Shown here: in pieces, positions 30,968 to 42,153 of the stretch
Layout of the letters: each line of letters begins with the position of its first letter
Numbering within the stretch: position 1 is the first letter of the stretch
NCBI GenBank assembly: GCA_024516035.1
Contig: CM044967.1
Span: 20,033,132 to 20,097,131, forward strand
Direction: 5' to 3'
DNA: 64,000 nucleotides
Source of the DNA: Bactericera cockerelli
Lineage: Eukaryota; Arthropoda; Insecta; Hemiptera; Triozidae
Notes under the pieces: model-generated
Seen by the model: the letters and a program-made list of their open reading frames with translations, nothing else
What the model was told of the DNA's origin: nothing
Database searches by the model: none
Program-made: the position numbers and the translations under genes

Positions 30968-31052
30968 GTCAGTTGAAAAGAAAAGTGAGAAGTTGTATTA
31001 GTTCAACTGTTTGTTGGAACAGAAATATCTCAAAACAGAAAAAGTGAGAAGT
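30968..31052 (+). repeat. Two M-element ends in tandem
   Basis: GAAAAGAAAAGTGAGAAGTT (30971) and ACAGAAAAAGTGAGAAGTTC (31033) lie 60 bp apart without M interior. Confidence 0.65.
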
Positions 31053-31249
31053 TCTTCCTGTCAACTTTAAAAATATTAAGATTATATCAATGATCTAAGA
31101 CAATGTAAGCAGTGTAAGTACAGTAGTATCCAGTCTAGCTATTTGACCAAATCAACGTTATTCATTTGAGAATTGACCAACATAACTGCTAGATCAAAAA
31201 TATTATATTAATATTTAATTACTATTAACTTGGCGGGGCGAATGTCTAA

Positions 31250-31459
31250 TAATAATAATACTTTTTAGTGTAAGGTACCACCAGGCGAGGTTAATGCTCA
31301 AAGCATTTTCTACCACCTAACCCTCAGAGTCTCATTATTACGTGGTAATAAACTCAAATTAACGAGGAAAAATTCATGCACTGGGTGGGATTCGAACCCA
31401 GGGATCCCTACGCTACCTGGTTTACAAGACTAGCGCGTTAACCACTTGACTACCATGCT
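31250..31459 (-). repeat. SINE-C, full length
   Basis: TAAT array, GGTACCACCAGGCGAGGTTA, CTCAAAGCATTTTCTACC, then the head region TGGGATTCGAACCCAGGGAT and TTAACCACTTGACTACCATG. Confidence 0.85.
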
Positions 31460-31704
31460 TCTCAATAGACTTAAATCAGCCCTAGCGTTTTCCAGTGCAG
31501 CCAGCACCGACTAGGTACGCGCAGTAATTAAGTACCTATTATAGGAGAACTCATATTCCCTGGTCCGCTGGTCGCAACATTATATTGTTCTAAAGTTTAA
31601 ACCTCAGCTTCCGGTGTGATCAGGGCGATCAGGGGCGGAGGGAGAAATATTCCTGGGGAGCATCAGGTGCTCTTAGATCTTATAATTACAAGTACTTTTT
31701 CTTA

Positions 31705-31880
31705 ATTAGTTGTGCCCAGGAACTGCTTTCGCATTACTTCAGGGCACTTTACCTTTACATCCATGCCAATCCGGAAACTGAAAAACTAGGTTAGAATTTT
31801 TCACTCCGGCCGGTATTCGAACTCACAACCTCCGGGTCAGCAACCAATGCTCTTAACCACTGAGCCACGGAGGTCGGCAA
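31705..31880 (-). repeat. SINE-E
   Basis: On the minus strand the head reads GCCGACCTCCGTGGCTCAGT ... GTGAGTTCGAATACCGGCC, a clear tRNA-like pair of boxes. The body carries GCCCTGAAGTAATGCGAAAG. Confidence 0.7.
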
Positions 31881-31924
31881 TTACAAGTAATACTTGAAGT
31901 TCTAATTTGCAACAAACAAAGTTG

Positions 31925-32058
31925 ACTGACTGCAGTATATTGCTGTGGAGCCGAGTTCCGGCCCGAAACGATGTACGGCAATGCCTCATTATGTAGAGTA
32001 GGGTTAGGTAAAATAAATATAGGGCCATGCCTCGAGCCGTAACTCGGGTGCAACAATA
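31925..32058 (+). repeat. T repeat
   Basis: TTCCGGCCCGAAACGATGTA, CAATGCCTCATTATGTAGAG, GGGCCATGCCTCGAGCCGTA. The minus-strand open frames here are readings of the repeat. Confidence 0.75.
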
Positions 32059-32099
32059 TATTGATATTGAAATGACGGGTTCCTAGCTCACGACGCGAC

Positions 32100-32147
32100 G
32101 GTGGGTACAAGTCCTCCGCCTTATCGATCTAGATACTGAGGTCGGTT
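32100..32147 (-). repeat. SINE-A head fragment
   Basis: ACAAGTCCTCCGCCTTATCG and GATACTGAGGTCGGTTG only. Confidence 0.65.
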
Positions 32148-32180
32148 GTTGATCATGTTGGTCATGATAAGGAGAAGAAG

Positions 32181-32375
32181 TGCACTGGTAGTCAAGTGGT
32201 TAACGCACTAGCCTGGTAATCCAGGTAGTGTAGGGATCCGTTGGTTCGAATCCCACCCAGTGCATGAATGTTTCCTCATTATTTGATATTATGATCACAG
32301 ACTCTGAGAGTTAGGTGGTAGATAATGCTTTCAGCACTAACTTCGCCTGGTGGTGACCTTCCACTAAAGAGTTTC
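32181..32375 (+). repeat. SINE-C, full length
   Basis: Intact head TGCACTGGTAGTCAAGTGG, then GTAATCCAGGTAGTGTAGGG, GGTTCGAATCCCACCCAGTG, and the tail to CCACTAAAGAG. The best reference copy for the family in this window. Confidence 0.88.
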
Positions 32376-32517
32376 ACTATCACAACCCCCTCTGGACCAC
32401 ACCACTGCTGAGTTCATACATCATACACTCCATCTCCTGCGAGACATTCTAATATCTAATAGACTGACCTTCTGCCTAAGTGACTGAGCATTGGAGTTCA
32501 CTAGATTAACCACTTGA

Positions 32518-32741
32518 GACTCACTCAAGTCTAGGGTCCAAACTAGAGAGATTCACTCAAGTCTAGGGTCCAAACTAGAGAGACTCACTCAAGTCTAGGG
32601 TCCAAACTAGAGAGACTCACTCAAGTCTAGGGTCCAAACTAGAGAGATTCACTCAAGTCTAGGGTCCAAACTAGAGAGACTCACTCAAGTCTAGGGTCCA
32701 AACTAGAGAGACTCACTCAAGTCTAGGGTCCAAACTAGAGG
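32518..32741 (+). repeat. 32-bp tandem repeat, 7 copies
   Basis: The unit consists of ACTCACTCAAGTCTAGGG and TCCAAACTAGAGAG. Copies differ only at a C/T position, so the array is young or homogenised. Confidence 0.95.
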
Positions 32742-32811
32742 ATTTCAAGCCTTGCATTTTCAGTTGTGCAGCTATTTATTTTATAAATACCTAGGTAATA
32801 GCCCTAATATA

Positions 32812-32945
32812 AAAAGTTATCATATTTGTGTTAATCACTTTCGTGATGGCACAACTACTCTAAACAAACTAAACCAACTCACGCTGCTAAACAAACTTTG
32901 GACTCGAACCACCGACCTCCAGGTTACAGGTCTGCAGTTTATTAT
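32812..32945 (-). repeat. SINE-A, head cut by SINE-B
   Basis: Runs from TTATCATATTTGTGTTAATC to CAGGTCTGCAGTTTATTATC, where the next element begins. An extra CTAAACAAACTAAACC lies in the body. Confidence 0.75.
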
Positions 32946-32947
32946 CC

Positions 32948-33173
32948 ATCCCGGTAGCTCAGTGGTAAAGGCGACACTGTTTGAATCCAGAGATTCCAGA
33001 GGTCGTGGGTTCGAAACCCAGCCGGGACATAACAAATGACAAGTAATCGTCCCATTTAGGGATTTTGACCACATAATATTACGACTTAATCTAACTGCTG
33101 GAATAAGTGTACTTATTAGTCCTAATCGGTCAGTAATGGTAGTATAAATTAAGGCTATATTATTATTATTATT
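32948..33173 (+). repeat. SINE-B, full length
   Basis: Head ATCCCGGTAGCTCAGTGGTA and GTCGTGGGTTCGAAACCCAG, body CTAACTGCTGGAATAAGTG, ATT tail. Confidence 0.85.
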
Positions 33174-33814
33174 TCATGATACCTAATACTTCTCTATCTC
33201 GTTATATTTTTGGCAGAACTGAACTTATCTTTGCTCAAGATCTTGATCAACCAACTGGATGAAACTAAATAGCTACTAATCAGATAAAATGGTTTATAAA
33301 GCCATTAACCATCTCCCAATTTTGTCATCGCCTAAAAGTTCCTAATGTCGTTATAATCATTCGGTGATGCGCATGGCATACTTCATACAATTTATTTTTT
33401 TAAACTTCACAAAATTGTAGGGGGGGGGGAGGGGAGGCAAGAGCGTGTAAGAAATACAGCAAATTTCATTTCATTTTTTCCAATTTCATTTCATTTCTTC
33501 TTTTTTTTTCTTCCTTTTTTTTCCGTAAACGAATTAACGATGGACTGAAAAATGTAAAAGAATATGCTTGTGAAAGTAAAATGAAGGCTTTTATCTTTTA
33601 TATTTTGCCGTCCCTAGAGATTCGGGAGACAATCAGCCCCGCGTGTCTTTATGGTTTTGTGTCCCTCTCGAATTAAAATCATTGGCGTGAAGAATATCTT
33701 CGTGACGTCACAGACCTGCGCAGTTCCATCCAGCGGGGAAGTAGGCAGGACTAGCGGGAGCCGATCTCGCTAGGGTTTGGGGTTCGAGTCCCGTGAAGAA
33801 TATTTTACTTTCCA
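33174..33814. other. Unassigned, with G-run and tRNA-like remnant
   Basis: A G-run at 33420-33429, pyrimidine-rich DNA after it, a cAMP-response-type GTGACGTCAC at about 33701, and GGGGTTCGAGTCCCGTG (33779) that may be the B box of an old retroposon head. Confidence 0.4.
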
Positions 33815-33912
33815 AAATACTCCAGAGAGCAAATAAGCTCGAAACAGCTGTTCAGGTATGTCCTGATATTCATGTAAATCTAATACAACTTCTCACTTTT
33901 CTGTTTATACTG
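33815..33912 (-). mobile_element. M element, one arm
   Basis: GAGAGCAAATAAGCTCGAAA, CAGCTGTTCAGGTATGTCCT, then ACAACTTCTCACTTTTCTGT and TTATACTGATACTGAT. Confidence 0.75.
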
Positions 33913-34096
33913 ATACTGATTTTACTTTCCTTATCTTATTGAAAGGAAATTTTCGATAGACAGTTTTCAGTGCCAAAACACGTTTTCTTTTCTTCTTCGT
34001 CTTCTCACGTTTAATAAAATTGAGGTAATAAATAAGGTTTAATTGGTTTAAATAGATAATATATAAGGTTTTCTTGAGGTTATAAATAATATAATA

Positions 34097-34257
34097 CAGT
34101 AGAACCTGGATACCTATAATAAGATAAGAGAACTCAATGAACTGGAATTTTTTTCTCCTATGTCCAGGTTTCTCTTAATAAGAGGTTATTTTCTCTTATA
34201 AAGAAAGAGGTAAATTATTTGACCTGAAAATTGCTCTCTAATACCCAAGTTTGACTG
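34097..34257. mobile_element. P element, complete 161 bp
   Basis: TA 34095-34096 and 34258-34259 flank ends CAGTAGAACCTGGATACC and ATACCCAAGTTTGACTG, inverted repeats of about 18 bp. This is the best-defined P copy and supports the pogo/Tigger-type assignment. Confidence 0.8.
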
Positions 34258-34450
34258 TACTAGGATTATTTCATTTTTTTTTTTTTTTTTTCATTTGTTA
34301 CTGGTTACTGGACTAGGTGGACATGATTTTCACAGAAATGAAATCTTGACTTGTCCAAAATATACAGACATTCAATGATTTGAGGATTAAAATATTAGAA
34401 ATTACAAATAAGAGAAAACACATTTAAGATTAGTGATGCAAGTGAAATGT

Positions 34451-34650
34451 AATAATAACACTCTTTAATGGAAGGTTAGCACCCGGCGAGGTTAATGCTC
34501 AAAGCATTTTCTACCACTTAACCCTCAGAGTCTGTGGTCATAAACTTAAATAAATGAGTAAAATTCATTCACTGGGTGGGATTCGAACCAACGGATCCCT
34601 ACGCTACCTGGATTACCAAACTAGAGCGTTAACCACTCGACTACCAGTGA
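34451..34650 (-). repeat. SINE-C, full length
   Basis: AATAATAACACTCTTTAATG, GTTAGCACCCGGCGAGG, then GGGATTCGAACCAACGGATC and CCACTCGACTACCAGTG. Confidence 0.82.
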
Positions 34651-35779
34651 CTAGCAAATATATACTAGTCTGAATAAGGAAGGCTCTTCTTTTGCCTCGA
34701 TTGTTATTACTTTGACTTCATTAAAGCCTTAAGTACATCTCCAAAACTCCTCACTTTCCTATTTTTACTGAAACTAAATCAAATATACCTCCTGTAATCT
34801 CTAGAAAGACACTTCAAACAACAATGAGACACAAAAAACAAAATGGTCTAACTCGTAAACGAGTCAAAATGGCGCTACCATAGGCAAAGCCGTTTGAATA
34901 TTGATCAAACCCGCATTGAATATTCATAAAACAATAATAACAAGAGTATTGAATATTAATGACAATTACCCGGCGTCTATTAGCGCTAGAGTAACACAAT
35001 TACCTCTCCGCAGAGGTATTACCTCTATATTAATACAATTACTTCGAGTTACGAGTATTAGGGTATGAACGGTGTGATAATCCTTTGAAAACACGTCATC
35101 ACGGCTTACCCTCGCTTCACACCCATTCTCACACCTCCACACCCATTCCTCACACCTCCACCGCACAACACACCCACCACATTTACATCCCTGCGTTTCT
35201 CTCGCAAGTAAACATTATCAAATTATCCGAGATACCTACCTTCTTCTTTGTTTCTGTGGAAATTGATAATGTATGCTCGCGGGGGTGGGGACCAATTTTA
35301 GACGCGATAGATAGCGAGCTCCCGTCGCTGTGTAATTCAATAAGGTTCTCCCCGACACAATCGGGGGTGTCGCGGTAGGAGTAGGACTGATATTATAACA
35401 ATACTTTTTATTGGAAGGTAACCCACCAACCAACCATGTGGAAGAGGTTGGCTAATGTCAACCGCAAGTGAGTTTGGGAAAAGGCCAAGTGAAAGAAGAA
35501 GTAGAAGGTGATGGTTAAAAACAGAAAATCAGACAAGGAAAGTAACAGTAGAGATTTTTTTTAGAGCTTTGTCAAATGAAAAGCATATTGTAGTCGTCTA
35601 CACCTCTACACCTCATCATGGATAACAGAACCCAGACGCAGATAACTCTCTCATGAAACCCGACCTAAGTTTTACATCCAAGTTTATAGTACCTAATCTT
35701 GGATGTGAAACAAATACTTTATGCTTTATGTTTTAAATTTGTTCACAATGAATAAATTGAATTGTATTGAAGTTTGAGA
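34651..35779. other. Unassigned, mixed
   Basis: Includes an M-like end with changes (34745), a CACACC-rich part (35110-35180), and a CTTCTTC-type element end (35455-35505). Open frames on both strands at 34966-35433 reflect composition and have no family resemblance. Confidence 0.4.
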
Positions 35780-35852
35780 AGAATTGGGCTTGAACCAACG
35801 ACCTCCGGGTTAGTAGTCCGCTACCTCAGCCGTCGAGTGACTGAGGTCGGTT
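35780..35852 (-). repeat. SINE-A head fragment
   Basis: GAATTGGGCTTGAACCAACG ... GAGTGACTGAGGTCGG. Confidence 0.7.
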
Positions 35853-36177
35853 ATTTATTTACATTTATTAATTCTCGCTGTTTATAATCGGTGGCGGCGG
35901 CTATTAGTTGGTTTAGAAGCGAGTAGAACACAAATACCAGGATAATGAATATAGCATTCAGGTTTTAGAATTTTTTCTTCCCTTGGCTAAACACCCTAAT
36001 GATTCCGAACAGATTCATAAGTAATGATGTAAGGGAAAACTATCAAGGGTATCAAAGCGCTCTTACAGGGTCAGTCAGGGAACGAAGCAGTATGATTTTC
36101 AAAATACATAATAATAATACGATTTAAACGAGCATATTACAAAAAAATATACACTGCCAATTATAGACACAATGCTT

Positions 36178-36367
36178 ATAATAATAATAATAATACAATT
36201 AGTGGAAGGTAACCACCAGGCGAGGTTAATGCTCAAAGCATTTTCTACCCCCTAACCCTCAGAGTCTTGTTATTATGTGGTCACAAACTCAAATAAATGA
36301 GGAAAAATTCGAACCAACGCATCCCTACGCTACCTGGATTACCAGACTAGCGCGTTAACCACTCGAC
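36178..36367 (-). repeat. SINE-C with small deletion
   Basis: TAAT array, CCACCAGGCGAGGTTAATGC, then AAATTCGAACCAACGCATCC without the CACTGGGTGGG part. Confidence 0.8.
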
Positions 36368-37119
36368 ATACTCTGAGAATTTTCACTTAATCACTTGTCT
36401 CTCCAAAAGTTATTAATCGAATCTCTTCAAATTTATTTTAATAACAACTTTTATTTTTTCTTAAATATCAGAGCTGAAAAAAGGTAATTTAGTTTTAAAT
36501 TATTTTTTTTACAAATTGTCTATGCGAAACACTTGAACGCATGTAAAACGGCTCCTTGGATGGACGACCCTGTATAAAGTGTTAAACATTTTCATAAAAA
36601 GCAATTACTCAGCAGAAATCATAGGAACACCACACGGAATGCAGAATGGTCTAATTAGATGTTATGATGGGGATTTTTATAAATGACTGGATAATTATTT
36701 ATTTATGAAGTGATTTATAGAAAGGTAAAATAAAAATATTGGTTTATTTACCGAGATAATCTTTAAATCTGAATATTTTATTTCGGAGCATTAGGCATTT
36801 ATAGATACTTTTACTTTTAAACGTATTAAATTTTTGATACCTCTTTATAACTTGAAATCTCTACCTAGAAACCGCTTTTTTGTGTTACTTCACATTTTTC
36901 ATGCGTGCAAGATTCAAAAATCTGTGCGCTGAATATTAAAAAATCTGCACTTAACGCCATAAAAACTTGGCTTTTCAGTTTGGGGTTTGGTAACTTTTAT
37001 GCATCATCTTCAAAAGCTTTGAGCTGTATGGATTAAAAAGTTGGTTAAAAACAGTTGCCGCACACCAAATTCTAGCTTTTCTAAATTGCAATTAATTGCT
37101 TTATGGATATTAATCAGTA
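36368..37119. other. Unassigned intron 1 DNA
   Basis: No gene or repeat recognised. Confidence 0.35.
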
Positions 37120-37215
37120 TTAACAAAAAAGTGAGAAGTTGTGTTAGAAGTACATGAAAACATGAATATCAGAACATAATTGGACAGCTGTTTCGAGCTT
37201 ATTTAATAGAAAGTA
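37120..37215 (+). mobile_element. M element, one arm
   Basis: AACAAAAAAGTGAGAAGTTG, GAATATCAGAACATAATTGG, CAGCTGTTTCGAGCTTATTT. Confidence 0.75.
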
Positions 37216-37428
37216 GGTACAACGAATACAAGATAAAAAAAAACCAAGTAAAGACTGGATAGATCATAGTTAATTATTTATCTCCAAATTAAGCCAAGTA
37301 GTATCATATACACCTTTTTTTAAGTTATACAAAAGGTACTTACTAAAGGTACCAACTACTAACTATTGTTTATATAATTTGCTGAATAAAAAAAGGTTAA
37401 TTTATTCAAATCGCAAAGTTTCAACAGT

Positions 37429-37859
37429 TTGCAATGCGCTAATTTGTTTGGAATGTTGAATGAATTTGCGAACAAATTTCAACATTTAAAATTCATAATT
37501 ATTTTGAAGGAATGTAGATATCAATCTAAAGTTTTACAACGAAATAAACTTTTAAGCAAAGAAGACTTGAGAAATAATTTTCTCTTTCAGTCTCGCCTTC
37601 AGGTAGAGTTACATTTCTTGCGTGATTCAAAGGCCTGGAAGTTTATGAGCTAACACCTCGGTAATAATGATATCAACTCGATGGTCGTTGTGCAGAACGC
37701 CTAGAAAAAACCTATGTATCACCATATACTGTTGGTTTTTGGGGATTAACAAAAGAAAAATGCGATGAGGCTGAGCAAATTTGCGACTTGAGTGGGATCA
37801 AAGAAGAAGATGAACTACTCAGAAGAACATTGCATCACATCAACAGTTTGGCATATTAA
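37429..37859 (+). pseudogene. Unrecognised coding-like remnant
   Basis: Two adjacent plus-strand segments look protein-like. Segment one (37429-37653) ends RLQVELHFLRDSKAWKFMS then stop. Segment two (37671-37859, 62 codons, no ATG start) holds GRCAERLEKTYVSPYTVGFW and LRRTLHHINSLAY, with three Cys and a mixed hydrophilic composition unlike nearby AT-rich noise. Three stop codons separate it from segment one in its own frame. It could be the 3' end of a degraded retrogene or transposon gene. I do not recognise the family and assign no function. Confidence 0.35.
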
Positions 37860-38455
37860 ATAATTTTGTACCTACTTGTACAAAAAAAGTATGTACGTAC
37901 AAAAATATGTACTTCTTCATGTATTTTTGTAGCTAGTTGTACCTACATCTCATTACCTGTATGTAGAATTATATTTAAAAAAATGACCATATAAGATTCA
38001 AAGCTTCAATCACAGAGACTGTGAGAGTAAAGGGACTCTTTAATCTCATTCTTGGAGGAAAAACAGAGTATTGTATGTTATTGGGAGTATATTTATGTAT
38101 ATTTATTAGGTGTATAGAACCACAGTCAAAAGTCTTCCCTTTAATTCCAGCTTTAGGAATGTCAAACACTTGGTTTGTTTCCAAAAGAAGGCAAGTCTCA
38201 ATCAGAGCGAGAGATCCAATGATTGCCAAGATTCTGTCCGATGAACTCTAACATAGAGAAGTTGCAAATTTAAAATAAACGAGATCGTTGCGAATTTAAA
38301 ATGGTGAAATACTCGTACCCAGTTGAAAATTAAAATCTGTGATAACGTTCCTAATTGAACACCAGAGAGTGCCAAGTCTCTTTTTAAATAATATCATCAA
38401 CTGTCATCACATGCGAACTTTGATATGCAAATTAAAACTTACATATAATAGTAAT
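37860..38455. other. Unassigned; GTAC-rich start
   Basis: 37866-37950 repeats TTGTAC, GTACGTAC and GTACCTAC words. Overlapping open frames on both strands at 37975-38251 cannot both be real and neither is recognised. Confidence 0.35.
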
Positions 38456-38760
38456 ACTCTTTAGTGGAAGGTTATACTTTTTTTATTTATTTATTACACT
38501 TATTATTTTACAAACAATCATCAACAAGATTAATAACAATAATTAAAAAAAAAAATTAGAAGTATGTACAAAGAAATAAATAAATAAAGATCAATATTAA
38601 TTTTTAATTATACAATTGTTTGTAATCGGCGAAGTTAAGCCTTAGGCATTCTCTGCCACTTACACCAGGGTGATTAATGCTCAAAGCATTCTCTACCACC
38701 TAACCCTCAGAGTCTTATTATTAGTTGTCACAAGCTCAAATTAATGAGGGCTTTATAGCT
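38456..38760 (-). repeat. SINE-C interrupted by SINE-G2
   Basis: The 3' end ACTCTTTAGTGGAAGGTTA (38456-38473) and the remainder (38664-38760, ATGCTCAAAGCATTCTCTAC) are separated by an inserted SINE-G2. The head is missing. Confidence 0.75.
38474..38663 (-). repeat. SINE-G2, nested
   Basis: TTTATTACACTTATTATTTT at the left, GCGAAGTTAAGCCTTAGGCA and TTCTCTGCCACTTA at the right. Younger than the SINE-C it splits. Confidence 0.65.
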
Positions 38761-38814
38761 TTGTGCTTTGCTCATATTAGATTTAAAATTATTATTTTTT
38801 TTTTTTTAATTGGG

Positions 38815-39040
38815 TTTAAAGCCGCTTTCAACTGCATGGTCATATCACGACGGGGGTGATACGCTCCATTCGCAGGAAAACTCACAAAACTGCTACCCAA
38901 ATTAACCTCACCCAACCTGGGTTGGGTCGGAATGCCAGCAACACGAAGTCAATTCACCCTTCGCTGGACGTTACTTAACTTCGGTATTCCTACGAGAATC
39001 GGTGCATTCAACGCGCCATCGAAGCTGGCTTACCATTTTT
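38815..39040 (-). repeat. SINE-F2
   Basis: Starts with a T-run (poly-A tail in reverse) and GGGTTTAAAGCCGCTTTCAA, then CATGGTCATATCACGACGG, ACCTGGGTTGGGTCGG, and ends GCGCCATCGAAGCTGGCTT. A second copy is 48320-48525. Confidence 0.7.
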
Positions 39041-39514
39041 TTAAATTGACAAATCAATTAGTCACTAAAAAAATACAAAGTATATAAATTATCAAGTCAC
39101 TTAAAATAACACCTCAAGAAGCCAAGCTTTTCGTTTCTCTGATATAATCAACACCATAAGCTCCACTTCAAGGTAGCTAAGATTAACGAGCCTCCCAGAC
39201 TAATATTTCCTTTCTGACTTCCCCGTTTGAAAGCATGTCTCCTTCCAGGCTTTTACAACTTTAATTATTTCCTACCTAAACTTGAAGCTCCCCCCCCCCC
39301 CTCACTTATTTAATACTTAGTTTTCTGTTTTCTTATTTCTTCACAAAGGAGAGGTCGTTATTATGCCATTCTCCCCACCGGTGTTTCCTTGAGAGTCCTT
39401 ATGACTTTTCAGTCAGTATAATCAGTATATTAGAAGTTGTATTAGATGCACGAATTATGATGTACTTTTAATACTCGTACACATTTTTTTTAAACGGAGG
39501 GAAAAATTTGCGTG

Positions 39515-39580
39515 ATCAAACACATACCTGGATTACAGACTAGCGCGTGAACCACTATTGACTACCGTGCACATTGATAT
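39515..39580 (-). repeat. SINE-C head fragment
   Basis: ACATACCTGGATTACAGACT, AGCGCGTGAACCACT and TTGACTACCGTGCAC. Confidence 0.65.
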
Positions 39581-39893
39581 GGTACGCATTCGACGTATTT
39601 TATTTACATCGTAATACATAATAAAAAACTGAAGGCAATCGGAATATAATAACACTGTGGCTATTAGGAATTTGGAATATACCTAGTAACAAAACAGACT
39701 TCATTTGATTTGACTTCTAAAGAAAAGTTTTCCCCTCTATTGTGAAAGAAATTCAAAGCATAATGAGTGCCTTTATAGATTCAACACAATATTTGTAGAC
39801 ACGAAATAGTAAAGTTAGCTATTAGTAGCAAATCTGAAGGTCATAATGATGTTTTAGAATACATGGTAAGATTCAATATACATAAATGCTATT

Positions 39894-40245
39894 AAGGGCC
39901 GAAGTACAAAAAAAATTACAAGAAATATAATATTGAGGGATAGTCTCTGTCCCATAAGTCGGAATTTCAACCAATCGCAACTCATAGTAATAATAATATA
40001 CTCTTTAGTGGAAGGTAACCACCAGGAGAGGTTAATGCTCAAAGAATATTTACCACCTAAACCTCAGCAGCTCCTTAGAGTTTATTATTACGTGGTCACA
40101 AACTCAAATCAATGAGGAAAAATACATGCACTGGGTGGGATTCGAACCCCTTAACCACTTGACTACCAGTGCACTATCATAATAGTCCGAGTTGAGTAAC
40201 GGTCTTAGCTATTTTGCAATCCTATCCCATAATTCGTTCTTGGAC
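39894..40245. mobile_element. H1 MITE split by SINE-C
   Basis: GGGCCGAAGTAC at the left, GTCGGAATTTCAACCAATCG (as at 44617) in the middle, and GCAATCCTATCCCATAATTC at the right. The SINE-C at 39987-40173 lies between CTCATAGT and ATAGTCCGAG. Confidence 0.6.
39987..40173 (-). repeat. SINE-C nested in H1, with head deletion
   Basis: TAATATACTCTTTAGTGG, GGTAACCACCAGGAGAGG, GCACTGGGTGGGATTCGAAC joined directly to CCACTTGACTACCAGTGC. Possible flanking duplication ATAGT (39983-39987 and about 40180). Confidence 0.75.
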
Positions 40246-40847
40246 AACTTGACTACAGAAAGCTTAAATTATCTTGACTTTTCCATACACATAAAGTGCT
40301 TATGTATTAGCACCGGTGTGCGGAGTGATTTTAATTAGGTGTTTAAAAATATAAAAAATAATAATGATGTCTATTAAAATCAAAAGCTGGATAATAGAAT
40401 ATAAACACACACAATATGAGTTTCATGAAAATATATTCAAAAGACGCAAACGTTATTCTTGAAGAAAAAGAAAGATGTCTGTCTGTCTTAATAGAAATAA
40501 TTTAGATGGAAATATTTTCTTGCTCTTTCAAGCGGGATTTTAGGATAAAGAGTTCATAAGATCTTTTACAAATAGACTCTTTTTATTCTTTCTTTTTTTG
40601 ACTTGATTGAGACTCCTGATATGGATTGTGTTTTTTATGTTCCGTATAAACAGAAAAGTGAGAAGTTGTATTACAATGTGGAGCTACATGAGAGTGCAGA
40701 ATATTCAATTCTGCTGACTCATTGTGATACAGTTCCAGGGATACAGGGTACGCAAGGGTAGACACACATAGCGCTGGGCTCTCCCAGCCAACTGAAGATT
40801 AACATAGCTCTAAATATGTACTAGCTAAAAACCGGCACTTTATTATT
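40246..40847. other. Unassigned; isolated M end
   Basis: AAACAGAAAAGTGAGAAGTT at 40648 is an M-element end without the interior. Nothing else recognised. Confidence 0.4.
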
Positions 40848-41045
40848 ATTATTGACACTTATTAGATATAAATGGACATACGTACAATACAAATAATTAT
40901 TATAACAATTAAAAAATGGAAACAATATGTACAAAAAAGAAGAAAAATATAGAAAAATAAATAGTATGTATATAGTACTATATACAGATGTCCTAACTAA
41001 AGAGCGGGGTTATTGTCTACGGCAATCTCTTCCACCCAACCCTTA
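40848..41045 (-). repeat. SINE-G, full length
   Basis: ATT array, ACACTTATTAGATATAAATG, GGAAACAATATGTACAAAA, then GAGCGGGGTTATTGTCTACG and CTTCCACCCAACCCTT. In forward sense it ends with a TAATAAG-like signal and an ATT array. Confidence 0.75.
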
Positions 41046-41283
41046 TTAACATAGATTAACATAGCTCTAATTGTGTACTAGCTAAAATCCGTCACTGTGT
41101 CGCCGAAGAGGTTTTAATCCGTGGCTATTTGGCGACCTATTTGGAGTTTTTCTAATATGAATGGAAAACCCACTCTTATTACGCTCATAAAGGAGATTAT
41201 AGAAGTCATTTGGTTCAGCCATTTCGGAGTTCTGTTAATTGTGAATGAATGAAAATAAATTGATTTAAAAAGAGTATAAAATT

Positions 41284-41400
41284 TACCGCCCTCAGTAGCT
41301 GGATCGATAAGGCGGCGGACTCGTAACCTGAAGGTTGGTGGTTCGAGTCCTATGTATTGCAAATTTTAGTAAGGCTGGTTTTAATAGCCATATTGTGACA
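41284..41400 (+). repeat. SINE-A
   Basis: Head ACCGCCCTCAGTAGCTGGAT and GTGGTTCGAGTCCTATG are intact. The body is diverged after 41360. Confidence 0.75.
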
Positions 41401-41504
41401 CCACTCTTGTTAATAACAGAAATATATACACTATACACAAAAGATAGACAGTAAATGTCAAAATATTAGTGCACCTCTACCTAGTACCTAGGGGTATGGT
41501 TTAA

Positions 41505-41660
41505 AGCCATAAATGAACGGCGAGTGATTGAAACGTCTACGATTCCCAGCGAATGGACGGTAAAACCCCGTCCTGACCATCTCAATCAGGACGTTAAAAC
41601 TAAATAGAATCACTGGATACGAAAGGAGCCAAGACCTTTTAGCTAGGCGTCCATATAATC
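41505..41660 (+). repeat. SINE-F fragment
   Basis: ACGATTCCCAGCGAATGGAC, CAGGACGTTAAAAC and AATAGAATCACTGGATACGA in forward order, without head. Confidence 0.65.
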
Positions 41661-41684
41661 TTCTCACCGGCTGTACACTATAGT

Positions 41685-41770
41685 TGCGTAGGCATGGCCC
41701 TATATTTAATTTTCCTAACCCTACTTTACACTCGAGGCATTGCCGTACATTTCGGAATTTACGCAAGTGG
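41685..41770 (-). repeat. T repeat fragment
   Basis: GTAGGCATGGCCCTATATTT, CCTAACCCTACTTTACACTC, GAGGCATTGCCGTACATTTC. Confidence 0.7.
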
Positions 41771-42153
41771 TAAACACTGTCTGTGCCTTTTCCACGGACA
41801 TGATTATTATACTGCAGAAACATTACCTATTTAGCGACTAATCTAATGCTTGAATCGCAGTATTGAAAGGACGCTTTCTATTTCACTCTCCCCCCTCACA
41901 CATCATCAATCCACAAGTAGTGGCTCAGCAATTCGAAAGCCATTTTTCCGTCTTCGCCTCATTATAATTCCTGGCATTTGAGGTCAAACATAATCTCCTC
42001 AAAACGAGAAGTAATGAAGTCGAGCAAGAAATATAAACTTCACAAAATTTACCGCGTCATCATTGTGATTTTCGTACAATGGTAAAAAAAAATAAATTAG
42101 GGCCACATGAAATATACCGGGTCGCTGGTACAACTCACAGACATCACTTAACT

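Noticed and set aside
32518..32741. CRISPR array
   Set aside because: The repeats are contiguous with no spacers, and the DNA is eukaryotic.
33701..33712. cAMP-response element (GTGACGTCAC) as a BarH enhancer
   Set aside because: One 8-bp site in an 18-kb intron is expected by chance; no supporting cluster.
37975..38251. Overlapping frames on opposite strands
   Set aside because: Mutually exclusive, unrecognised, and without codon or motif support.
41488..41823. 111-codon minus-strand frame
   Set aside because: Built from SINE-F and T repeat sequence; no family match by eye.
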